Of a stretch of DNA of 64,000 bases, positions 45,340 to 59,652 are shown piece by piece (position 1 is the stretch's first letter; every line of letters begins with the position of its first letter). Both the position numbers and the translations under genes were made by a program. The DNA is from Lindgomyces ingoldianus (lineage: Eukaryota; Ascomycota; Dothideomycetes; Pleosporales; Lindgomycetaceae): positions 62,001 to 126,000 of the forward strand of contig NW_022985191.1 of NCBI RefSeq assembly GCF_010093535.1, given 5' to 3'. Under the pieces are notes generated by a model. The model was not told the DNA's origin and did no database searches. It saw only the letters and a program-made list of their open reading frames with translations.

Positions 45340-46640
45340 GATGTCTCTCAAGTAGTTGCAGTCTTGTCTCACAAAAGCTGACGGATCAGTGGAGATAATG
45401 GAGAGTAGTTAGGGGGAGAGATTGAAGGAGGAAGGAGGGTCTGAGGTGAAGGTCTGTTTACTATCCAGGGTACCTAAATAGTCCAAGTGCGTCTGGTCGC
45501 AGCCTTGCATGAAGCGGTGTATACTTAGCCATGTGGCGTAACCGACGCGATGAAATCGCCTGAACCTAGCAAAGTCTATGACAATGAGAATGCTGCAATC
45601 ACGACGCAGAGAGAGCATAAGCATACAGTCATGTTCGTTCAGTATTTCTACATGTAAGTATGCACAGTCGTCTATCACCAACGCCACCTGAATGACAGAC
45701 ACCCATTTCGTAGTATACATATGTCCTGAAAGGGCTGTATAGGTTTGGGTGGATCGGAACCCCGTCGCCCTCTACCAGCTTGCCTTCTTCACCCCTGGTA
45801 GATTTCCCGCGAGCGCATTCAAACGGAATTGGTACTACAAAGTGAATTCGGTCAGCCCAAAGGTTCTCTAGGAGGAATTGGGGAGTGACAGTGCTAGTGC
45901 TCAGGGGAAAATGGGATCCGAAGTTGCGATCTCGGGAAATAGACATACTCTCCCCATCCTGAAGTCGCTGAAGACACCCCTACCCTTTCCACCCATTATA
46001 CACCGGTTCTTAACCTGTGTGAATCTCGTGTAACAATGCATTTGAGACAATTGTAGCTGTGCTTGGGCCCGGACACGCTGCGGGAGTGTGGTATTGCGGA
46101 TGATGTATCGAAGGGCTTGTCTAAACCAATTCCTGTGGTCAGCCACTGCGTCTACTCATCAAGCAACCGACATATCCGTCAGGTCCTGCTATTACTGGGA
46201 AAAGGACTGGTTGGGATGGCACCTTTGCGGTTCGTTCGCAGCGAATACTTTCCGCTTTGTGTGGTCGCGTATGTTCCGAATATTCGCGAAACATCCAATA
46301 TCGAGCATCTTTGCTCGGAATTGAGACATTTTGGAGATGTAGAGTTATCAATTGCGGAAGTCGAGACAACCTGCAGGATCTTGGAGTGAGATGTGATGCC
46401 AAGCTGATACGAAGCAGGTACCTAACTGTTTGGTCGGGAGCGGTCACCTCGGGCAATTTCGTTGGTCCGAAGCCCTGGGTGCGTCATCGCCTCAGATTAC
46501 TCTCTGAAACGGAGTATATTGATCACATCTGAAATATCGATGAGCCACAGCGAAGTTGTCAGATGCAAACCGTTTTCGCATAATTCACGACAGCGACACA
46601 TCCAACTCAACCAACTCCTCCGCCGTCCAAAACTTCAAGG
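45340..46640. other. Divergent intergenic region
   Basis: About 1.3 kb between the ARB2-domain gene and the UFL1-like gene. It must contain both promoters. Short open frames on both strands lack domains. Confidence 0.5.
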
Positions 46641-48970
46641 ATGAGTCCCAACATGTTCTCCAGAGAGGATATTCTCAACATCTATACTCTAATAAGTCCT
46701 AAGCATGTAGGGGCATCTACTGCACCTGGGATTCAAGACCATATCCCTTCTTTGCTAGTTGTCCCCAGTGGAGATATGTTCACAATTCGAGACTACGCGC
46801 TCCACGACTTCAAATCTCGAGTCACTACGGGTAGGCTCGAAAATGAATTCTTCCAAACACACTGACAACTTTGTCAACAGCGACAAGTCGACTATCGGTG
46901 GCATCCTTAAGCAGCGAATTAGGGGTATCTGAATGCGACATCCTTCAGTTTGCTCAAGAATTCCCAGATCTGCTCCTGCTAAGCGCAAACAATCTCGAAA
47001 TTATCCCACAGTAAGATTTATCAACTAGATCATTGATCCCATTTAGAATGTAGTAGAACGCAGAATCCCTAGTTCACATTCGCTAATCAAAATCAGGACG
47101 CAAGCAGCTCCTGTCGTGCAAAAATTTCAAGAGCTTGCAGCTTCCCAAATAGTTTCCGAAACAGCATTCTCCCAGCAGCATGATGTCTCTATCAAGAGCC
47201 TTGACGCTTTAGTAAATTTGCCGCCATCTGCTTACCCATATCACCTTACGAGAGGTAGGTACAATCCCCTAAATCGGTTCACTACTCTCTCGTCGTCCTT
47301 CATTCCTCGTTTAGGTTCCGGCATTTGTTTACTAACCGCATAAAACGTCTATAGTGGATAGTAGTCATATTGCAAGTACCAAGTATTTTAAGCTTGTAGA
47401 GGATGCTGTGCAGGAACTTCTAGTTTCGGGCCAAAACTCCGTTGTGTAAGTACCTCAAATGATTCCTATATTCATTTACCTATTCTAAACAGAATTGTGC
47501 AATGTCTAACTCGAAGCAGACCCGTCGATCTCTGCTCAGAGAAGCTCCCAGGGATACCACCCAAATGGTTGATTACGAAGATGTTGGACGAAGTGTTAGG
47601 CAAGGAAGTCGACAAGTCCTGTTGGCGGCTTGCAGTCTACGAAAATGCGATTTCTTGCATTCCTAAAGAATATGAAGTCCAGCGGCGCTCAACAGAGCTC
47701 GGTCAGCTAAGAGATGGAAAGGTCCCCTGGATCAACCTCCAGAATCTTTTTGAGGAGATCCGCGGCCTCCAGCATTCTCTCAAGGATCTACAGGACTATG
47801 CCAATCAAATTCCTGAAATCTGCGTCCAGGATGCTACAGCGATATCAAATCCTTGGCTTTCTCGGCTTCAAAATGACTGCTTACGCGCGCTAGAGGAAGA
47901 CCACTATATAGACGTGATGGTAAGTGCGGTTACTCATTTCCTCGTATTGCCATTCTCATGTGTTATACAAATGAGCACGCTTATTAAGGCTGACCCCCCT
48001 TTAGGCCAGGGTCAATGACAGTTTCCCTGCAGAATGCAAAAGTAAGATATTCACGGAGCTGCAGTCCACCATCGTCGATGCTTGCAACGGCGCCTTTCCG
48101 GATATGAGTCCACCACACACGTTCGATACTTTTATCTTGACCTCCAGGGGGTACAATATCAACCGGGACCTCCTGCTAAACTCGGCGAATTTACATGCAC
48201 AGAATGAGTGGCAAGGCCTCCAAGGGCACCATGACAAGGAACCTCACTTCCGGATGTCACAGATCCTTAATCTAAGCGATGGTCCCAAGCCTATTCTTGC
48301 TCTAATGTGTGAAGACAAAAAGATTTCCAAAGCCATCAAGGAAAGGTTTTGGAGTGAGATATCCAATTTGGAATCGGCAAACGAAGCGGAGTTTAGGGAC
48401 TTCTGGGCAAGACATGTGGATGGGCGCACCCAAAACTACGCGGATGCCTTGGCCGCCATTGACGATCCAAAACTGCGAGACGAATTATTGAATGTCGTGT
48501 CTCGCTACGTTCAAAAAGACCTCCTTCCAGATTGGATATCAATGGCACGATCTCGAGGGTTGGTTCGTAGCCCAAGCGTCAGAAGGAGGATTCATGGGCT
48601 GGAGCGCACGTCCCAAAAGGATGAAGTGAAGATACGGGACCTCGTTTCGCCAACTGATCCCACACTTGTCGAGCAGTCAAAGCAAGCCCTAGTAAGCGAT
48701 CTGGCCCGGAAGATGGAAAAATTGTCTGATGGACTACGACTCTTTCTCATACTGGTCCTAATTCTACTCGCTGAACACAAGCCAGGCGTTGTATACGCAA
48801 CGGCTAAATTTGCACCTAGACTGCTGAAGCAACTCAAATCATCGTTGGACGTTGAGCAGTACGAGCAGCTACAGGAGTGGAAGGACCAAGTAAAAGCGGG
48901 GAAATTATCTCCCGGGGACATCGCCAGCATGAAGCGGCTGGCTGCAGCTGCAGCCGGGAATCATAGCTGA
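46641..48970 (+). CDS. UFL1-like protein (divergent E3 UFM1-ligase relative)
   Basis: Not firmly assigned. Model: exons 46641-46830, 46881-47010, 47097-47254, 47355-47445, 47520-47919, 48005-48970, 644 aa, sum in frame. The N-terminal third looks like successive winged-helix units (RLSVASLSSELGVSECDILQFA; ELAASQIVSETAFSQQHDVSI), as in UFL1. The middle has a TSRGYNINRDLLLNSANLHAQ helix then EWQGL and HHDKEPHFR, matching the order of the KFINDC..LF and KNNPVHLI parts of human UFL1. The C-terminus (ALVSDLARKME, LILVLILLAEHKPGVVYATAKFAP, LDVEQYEQLQEWKDQV) follows the pattern of the UFL1 end: QAL..L, LLF...G.., P..I..L, and ..YQ.L. The match is by pattern, not an alignment score. No UFM1 or partner gene is in the window. 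Confidence 0.5.
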
Positions 48971-49694
48971 AGTCCCTTCATCGTATCTTTGATCCTTGTA
49001 CAACGGCTATCTCGAGTCGATTTGGAATTGGGATGTCGGATTTGATTTGAGATTGACCTCGTGTAGACCTGGAGATGGGGCCAGGCAAACACGCGGCGGA
49101 CGTTCAAGCTAAATCAAGGCGACCAGTCCTTCGGCGACTGGATTGCAAGATCCAATAATGATGTAGCAGTGTGGTGACACAACCTGAGGCAGGATGGAGA
49201 GTAGAAAAAGGAGAACGGACCTGAGTTTCCTCGGCCGAGATATGATTGGTGATAAGATCTCAGCGCTCCTTGTTAGGCTAGCGTCCTTGTTTGAAATGAC
49301 AAGCATTGTCGCAACTTCCCCTCAACACCACAACTCCCCTCCCTCACAAGTTCCATCACCGATGGATTCTCACTCGAAGGCGTCAATATGGAATAATCGC
49401 GCACGAAGTCCGGGTCCGCGGCCGTGTAGCGTAAGGTTCAGCTTGTTCTGGTTCCGCAACTCGCAGCTGCAGGAATCGGCCTTGACCACGCACGCCATGT
49501 TCCTCCTCTACCCCGGGCCCTAGCCAGCCTGCGAAGTACCCCGGACTTGGCCGTATTGATGCTGCAATTGCCCGAGTTCGTGTTCTTCGCCTTTTTCTTT
49601 CAAGTCAACTTCGACTGTGTATGTCATCGTCTCAGAGTCAACTTTCAATTCTTCTCGAAGATGGGAGGGTGTGCTGTACGGCCGCCGTTGGGTG

Positions 49695-49704
49695 ATGGCA
49701 CCAT
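49695..49704. promoter_or_regulatory. CYS3/MetR-type site ATGGCACCAT
   Basis: ATGGCACCAT is a full match to ATGRYRYCAT, the palindromic site bound by the bZIP sulfur regulators CYS3 (Neurospora) and MetR (Aspergillus). It lies 423 bp upstream of the MET16 start, and both MET16 and MET3 are expected targets. Confidence 0.6.
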
Positions 49705-50082
49705 CTACACGGCGTCGCGCAAGCTCAGCAACCGCAAAAGAGGATTAATAAAGTGATGCTCAGGAACCTCGCGGAGCAGACCGTGCTCGTCGGCATCTAG
49801 ATTAACCCGCCTCGATCTCGCAGTGCCGCCGTTTCATTGGCGAGTCAAGGGGCTTTATGAAAGGTTTTCGGACTAGCGTGGATTGCGTGCTCTCCCAAGG
49901 CCATGATGCCTTCCGACACTGATTTCAAAGGCAATCCGACAACGGAGTTGGATTTATACTCCACTTGGGCGCTTCTTCTCGACGACTTCTACGCTGCCCA
50001 TTCGTGCTCTGCCTCTCTTCTTTATAGAATTTGGTGCACAAGTTAAAGGAACCATTTACTCTCCATTTTAAAACTACCACCT

Positions 50083-50088
50083 CACGTG
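50083..50088. promoter_or_regulatory. CACGTG upstream of MET16
   Basis: TCACGTG 38 bp before the MET16 ATG, the Cbf1 core used at yeast MET genes. Probably in the leader or core promoter, so the weight is small. Confidence 0.3.
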
Positions 50089-50126
50089 CCTTTGCCATTC
50101 TACTACCAAATTCACTCTTAATCACC

Positions 50127-51097
50127 ATGTCATCGCCAGTACCGTACGAAGAGCCGTACGAGGACTCGCCCACCATCAACACCACAGAGTCAGGATATGC
50201 CTCAGGCAACTCTAGCCAAGACAGTCTTCCAGAAGTCTACTTCAGTAGACCACATCTGAAGTTTCTCAACTCACAATTGCAAAAGCTCGAGCCACAGGGT
50301 ATGTTTTTCTGCCCCGTTTCATCCGAACACCGCCAGAACTCTGCTAATATACTTTAGATATTCTTCGTTGGTGCATCACGTCACTTCCTGGGCTCTATCA
50401 AACAACAGCCTTTGGGTTGACCGGCCTTGCCACCTTGGACATCTTGTCAAAACTCTCTGGACCGATTAAGCCTAATGTCGACCTCATCTTCATCGACACT
50501 TTGCATCACTTCGACGAGACACTTTCTCTAGTTGACCGCGTTCGGAGACGCTATGGTACCACCATCCACATCTACAAACCTGCTGGTACAGACACTGCCG
50601 CTGAGTTCTCTACAAAGCACGGCAACAAGCTCTGGGAGACCAATGAAGAGCTTTATGACTACGTTGTCAAACATGAGCCTGCGCAACGTGCCTATTCCGA
50701 GCTCCAAGTCAAAGCCGTGTTAACGGGCCGCCGTAGGAGCCAAGGTGGAAAGCGCGGAGATCTTGATATTATCGAAATTGATGACAACGGCCTCATCAAG
50801 ATCAATCCGCTGGCGAACTGGTCATTTGCGCAAGTGCAAGAATACATCCATGCAAACAATGTTCCATTTAACGATTTGCTCAACAACGGCTACAAGAGTG
50901 TAGGCGACTGGCACTCGACTCAGCCCGTTTCCCAAGGAGAGGACGAGCGATCCGGGCGCTGGAAAGGGCGCGCCAAGACCGAGTGTGGTATCCACAATCC
51001 CAAATCAAGATACGCCCTATTCCTTCGCCAGCAAGCAATGAAGCAGCAGGAAGAGGAACTGAGCCAAGCCCTGCAGAAGGTGGCACTGGATGCATGA
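50127..51097 (+). CDS. MET16: PAPS reductase (phosphoadenylyl-sulfate reductase)
   Basis: Reduces PAPS to sulfite with thioredoxin, the third step of sulfate assimilation. Model: exons 50127-50298 and 50358-51097, 303 aa, one 59-nt intron. Motifs: TTAFGLTGLATLDIL (PP-loop family nucleotide binding), VDLIFIDTLHHFDETL, then VLTGRRRSQGGKRGD, and the catalytic Cys in KTECGIH near the C-terminus; the single-Cys form is that of PAPS, not APS, reductases of plant type. The N-terminal 40 residues are Ser/Glu-rich and extra to the domain. MET3 lies downstream in the same direction with 788 bp between. Confidence 0.96.
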
Positions 51098-54079
<2,982 letters not shown>

Positions 54080-56330
54080 GCGGGTAACGTCGGGGGTGGA
54101 TTTCTATGGCGACAGGGAATACGGCTCACCAGAGGTTGGTTGCAGGATTATGTGATTATAGACAAGTGTTTGGCCTCCTTGCGATAGACTGGGCATCGAA
54201 GCTTGACTTGAGGTCAACTTAAGCTTATGCATCGGATCGACATAGGGATTACCGGACAGATGCACGAAAAGTAAAGATTTCCTTGTTTCTGACATCTGGG
54301 CTTGCGTGTGGCTGTTCGGTCAAATCTTAGCTTCCGGTTGGAAGATGTGCACGTGGGGACAAGGGAAGGAGGGGGATAGATGATGATCAATGCATGCAGG
54401 TTCAGTTGGTTCCCGATCACGCAATTCACCAGCGTCTTGCGTAATACGGGGGTTAGCGAGGGGGATGGAAGCTCAAGACTTTAGCATTCTTATGCAGTAT
54501 CTCAGGCATCCTTAGTTGACACATCATATTGAGATTGTTTCCAGCAACCTGTGTTTAGCTACATGTTGTGTCCGCAACAAGGGGTGATGGGAGAACCAGC
54601 ACGCAGCAATAGCGCGATATCGTTATAGCAGACGCTATACACGTTACGATATTTGTTGTTGATTGCTTATTGCTAGGGCCGAAACTCCATACACCTATCA
54701 TCCGTCTAACAGCCACACGCTCGCATGCGAAATCTCCCATTCTTACTTCGAGCGCCCAACAACAACACGTCCTTGTGCTCTGACGTCTCACACAGGCTTC
54801 CTTAGCATTCGCATCGCTTGCAGCATCAGGTTTCCTCCTATTATTCGCTTCGATCTCAACGTTTACAATTCTAGAGGGGACGAGATTCTTCAGTCTCATT
54901 ATGCTCTACGTGATCTGACGATAACACTGCTTTAGAAGACTTAGAAGATAGGTATCGATCCAAGGCTGTTCGGCAGCTCCGTAACATGGACCTCTTGTAA
55001 GACCGTGTAGCGGCGCTCAGGCAGGAGGAGAAAGCGTAGAGCGGTATGTGTGGCGGTATGTAGGTCAATGTCCAGGCACCTAGAGCTATAGCCTATAGAA
55101 TATTCTTAAATACATCCTGACACACTGGTTTTACCTGCGGAATCAATCTTCCTTGAGGATATCCTCTTTGGAGGAGGGTAGAAGCAGAAAAAGTAATCTA
55201 GGTATATCCAGCCGCATTTATTGATGGAGAGAATGAAGCTATGTTCGTTGGGTGGAAAAAGATGTTCTGTATAAGTTATAGTATATGTAGACTTCTTCTC
55301 CCGCTGTTAGAGGTCGATGAGCTGAGCACGCTGGTGTCAGACAAAGTTGCTGTGATGTCAACCTGCGGTAACCAAGTACCCTTTGATATCTTGCTTCAGC
55401 TCGACCTCTCATCTAAGTGATGGAAGTAGTCCGGCAATGAAGGAACCCATGGCGTAGCAGACTATATACGGTAAATTGAGGTCGTTTTTTGGGAAGGTGA
55501 GGCGAGGGGTTCGTATAATCAGGGTAGTGCTATTATCAATAATTTGTATGGGCAAGATATATGTGAAGAGAGGTGCTAGATAAGGTGGAGGGAAAGGAGT
55601 GCAGCTCTTACTCGCCTTATTCTTTCTAATGTTTATTATTAGGCATGGGCGAGTGCTTATTTAGTGTCAAGTGAAAGACTCATGGCACTTTCAAAGCTAT
55701 TATTGAGAGAAGTTGAGGACGACCTCTCGCCCCATGTGGCAATCGTTCTTGAACTTCTCTTCGGCAAGTGAAAGAGCAGAATGCTCCTGAACTCTCCCTG
55801 GCTCGGCCAGATATCTTTCCACGGTCTATATCCAGGATTCTTATCCAAATAAGATAGAGCTGAGAATGCAGCAAGCTTCCTATGTATAGTTGCGTGCTCC
55901 AGCCGATTGAGAAGGGTCAAATATCATTGAGTTGTAACGCAAGAAGTCGAGTTAACTTTATTTCTTAAGGATATGATACATGAATTAGAACTATGAATCA
56001 AATTGGAATGAACATTAGGCAGACTCCACTAGGCAGGAAACGTCCAGGTAAAGAAAAAGGAGAGTAGTACTGAGCTCCCAACACTACTCTACCCATCCCA
56101 TCACACGAACCCAAGAGGAGCAACGACACCGATGGCAATCCCCCATTTCCTTGGGCTCATTCAATGAAGTGGATATATTCCTCTCCAGACTCCAAGCTGC
56201 ATCCATATTTAAGTCAATATTCAAAGTCAAGCAGAACAAGGCAGGATCACTAGGATAAGGAAATATGTGGCGCAGAGGTGTGGCTGAAATTGTTATCGAT
56301 TAGCCCAAGCTCCTGTCGGACCATCGTTGG
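54080..56330. other. 2.2-kb gene-free stretch
   Basis: No gene recognised on either strand between MET3 and COQ4. Frames at 54663-54935 and 55657-55920 are short and lack domains. TA-rich parts near 55080-55300 suggest decayed sequence but no element could be named. Confidence 0.45.
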
Positions 56331-57336
56331 ATGATGCGGGACTTCAACTCATTTCTCGTCTCTACTTCCAATCCCGGTCTGCCCTTTAATACTGCTTCAA
56401 TGGCTGTACCACTCACCCGGCCTGTCTTAGGCATCGTGTGTGCATCGGCAAGGAATGTCTCCCACTCTCTCCTCCTTCCCGCCAGCTACAGATGCTTCTC
56501 TGTGCTGAACCGACCGCCTCCAAACTATGATGGCCACATACCGTTGACGAGGCTCGAAAGACTTGGGTTAGCCATAGGATCTGGACTAGGGAGCTTCCTC
56601 AATCCTCGAAGAGGCGGTATAGCACCAATAGCTTTGCTTACTCCATCTCCAACTTCGTCCACTAAATCAATTCTTAGACCTCATAGCGGCCTTCGGAGAG
56701 GCCACCGCCCAGCCATTCTTCATAAACGCCTTGCGCAATCGGATGCTTTCACATCCAACCGGCCGCCGCATTCTTCGAGATCGTCCTCGTCTAACTTCAA
56801 CGTCGCTCGACATACCCCGCCTTCGCTCCTTGCCCCCAAATACGCTCGGCTTCGCGTATGCCTCGTGGCTAGACCGTGAAGGCGTGTCTCCAGATACGCG
56901 CGCACATGTGCGCTACATAGATGATGAGGAGTGCGCATACGTAATGCAGCGCTACCGAGAGTGCCACGACTTCTACCACGCCCTGGTCGGGCTCCCAGTA
57001 TTTAGGGAGGGCGAGGTCGCATTGAAGGCTTTTGAGTTTGCCAACATGGGCCTACCCATGACGGGATTAGCCGTATTCAGTGCTCTGACCTTGAAGAAGG
57101 CCGAATGGAGGAGGTTTTGGGAAATCTATGGACCATGGGCTGTACGCAATGGAGTAAAGAGTGATGATGTCATCAACGTGTACTGGGAAGAGGAGCTGGA
57201 AACAGATGTGGATGAGCTCAGGATGAGATTAGGTATTGAGAAGCCTCCAGATCTACGATCTATTCGGAAGATGGAGAGGGAGGCTAGGAAAAGGGAGAAG
57301 GGGGCCAAGGAAAGAGCCGCAGCAGGAGCTATGTGA
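56331..57336 (+). CDS. COQ4: Ubiquinone biosynthesis protein Coq4
   Basis: Matrix-side inner-membrane protein needed to assemble the CoQ synthesis complex and for C1 decarboxylation/hydroxylation of the ring. Model: exons 56331-56616 and 56678-57336, 314 aa; the ATG at 56400 ([11 protein letters not shown]) gives 291 aa and a cleaner mitochondrial presequence. The metal motif is HDFYH followed by a Glu 11 residues on ([16 protein letters not shown]), matching HDxxH-x11-E. Also seen: [42 protein letters not shown] and FANMGLPMT. The intron is 61 nt. The tail is Lys/Arg/Glu-rich. Confidence 0.95.
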
Positions 57337-59652
57337 TATTGTAAAGGTGTAGCGTATTGTAAGTCTACATGTAAGCGAATCTGCTTCTCTTCACTGCATC
57401 GTGCATATTACCATCGATTTCTTAGTATAATACTTACATCTGTGTATTGTGCGAGTTAGTCCTGACAATCCAACGTTCTATCCTCAGTCCTGAATCCACT
57501 GGAGTCAAATGTCATCAACACTTCAGAGGGGCAGTACTTACCCAATACTCTACTAATCTGAATGCTATATACTATCGTTGGCATAGATTGAGGCCGGTAG
57601 CACATTCCCTCGCTTCTCCCTCTTTTCATTCTCTGCCAGGCCTCATTCCCCATGTAGACTTAGCTTCTAGTTTCTCGCATTAGATTCCATCAAGATCCTA
57701 GCTGCATCTATAACTTCTTAGAGTCATTTCTCTAATTCTGGAATCGGGCCCACAGGGGGTTGCTCAGCAATCGCCTGGTTCACTACCTGCACAAATGTCC
57801 TCCAACGAATCTCTGGCCCTGATGTTCTGGAAGCGCGGTCGTCACTGGGTTAGCTGTATCATCACTATTAGTATACAGGAGCCGGAATCACGAGCGTCAG
57901 TAGATACGAAAATAAAGCGATCTATCAGGTATGTTGTCTTCACGTGTGATGGATCCTTGGTCGATCCCCAATTTCCGTATTTGTGGTCCTGGGTTCCAGT
58001 GTTCTTGCCCTTGCTCTTGTTGTGGTTGTTATTGCGGTTATTTTTGTCGGTGCCGATGGCATTACTGTAGCATTAAGATGAAGCAGTGCTGTGGGTTGGG
58101 TTTCCTGTGTGGTTCTTAAGTGAATCCTCACAAATTCATAGGAAATCAGGAATGAGAAGAACATCTTTAGATTTTTGAAAGAATGAACGCGACCAAGTAT
58201 ACTTATAGAAGGGTTTGAGGAACGGTGACAAGGTAAATACAGTGCTCGAGCTTCAGGAAGACCAAGAATGGAAATACTGCATGGCGGGATGAACTGATCT
58301 AATGGCCCAGACACTCCGAGAGCTGAAGGGGAGAAAGTGATGATATGCTGTAGTTAGTGGATATAATGAAACTCAAATAACCACTTGTTCCAAACCATCA
58401 CCTCTCATGAATCTTGATCAAGGAGTTACTGGAACGAGAATGGGTGGGAAAGCACGGAATAAACCGAACTCCTCATTCACGGCATTCTAAGATGCATGAT
58501 TAGTGGTCTATCCATTTCAGCACTATTCATGAAGTCGAGAGAAATTCTCTGCCAGAAATATTATTACCTTGTTGCTGAACGATTTATAAAATGTATAAAA
58601 TACGAAACAAACTCCTTTTTGATAATCCGAATTATCAACTCCAAATAAGACCCCAAGCAATGCCTACTTAAGATTCTAGCTACTAAAAAAATTCCATCCA
58701 ATACCCCACTATTGTTTTCAGGAATGCCGACAATCACCCTTTGGTACATTCAAGCTTCCCGTAGCAACCGCATAGCATGGCTGCGCAAGGAGCTATGCCT
58801 CAACTATTGCTTTAGGAAGAAGCAAGCGATGAAGGCTCCGAAAACATTCAAAGGTAGCCATGGGAATCCACTTGTGAAAGCTCCGATGCTATGAGATGGC
58901 GAATCGACTGATGAAAGTGGTGCGATTACTCGCTGAGCACAGCTGGCACTGAAATCGTAAGCGACGATCCTGGGATGGGAAACCAGAGCAGTGACGAGCG
59001 TTGCGGCTGAGAAACTAGGTGAAGCCTATGACGGGGAAAATCGTCTGATTGCCAACGAGCTCTCATAGCGCATCAATGCCCTTCTGTGGCTTCATGCGTC
59101 GGATGCTGCCTTTCTCATATGTACACTTGCCATCACCTATACACACTAGAAATTCCCCCTACATGGAAAGAATAATGGTGGTCTTGAAGCGATGGAGGAT
59201 TGTTTATCAGTCAACATACAAAATAATCTCGATTAGCTAGATACCGAGTTGTCCTTAAGCAGGAGGGTTTCTCTGTGGGGGTAAAGTCACAGTGGCAGAT
59301 GCGGTAATACTATTCTCTATCCATATTTTACGGACGGATTTGGAGTAACAAGGAAAGAGTAGGCCAAGTGTCGAGAAATGATTAAAGCTTATGAGGACGT
59401 ATCGGAAGATAGTGGAGAGGACAAGACATAAGATCGGGTAGCGCCACAGCAGATATCAAGCGATAATGTTACTAGCCAACGAGCGAATATGCAATTGCAA
59501 TAGAAGACTAGGTCGTAGCATCCGTGAATAATATCATACATTTACTTATATATCATAAAAAGAGAGACACATTAAATTGTGCGGGCCGTAACGACTAGGT
59601 TCGGTAGTGCCAGCCTAACCAATCCTTTGCCGAATCTTACGAATTGCTTGAG
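57337..59652. other. 2.3-kb gene-free stretch
   Basis: Between COQ4 and the 3' end of the OPT gene. Open frames here (57795-58070, 58712-58894) are short, without domains, and not called. Confidence 0.45.

Larger units (their letters stand above)
48971..50126. other. MET16 upstream region
   Basis: About 1.15 kb without a gene between the UFL1-like gene and MET16. A short frame at 49547-49756 is not supported. It contains sulfur-control elements, listed separately. Confidence 0.5.
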
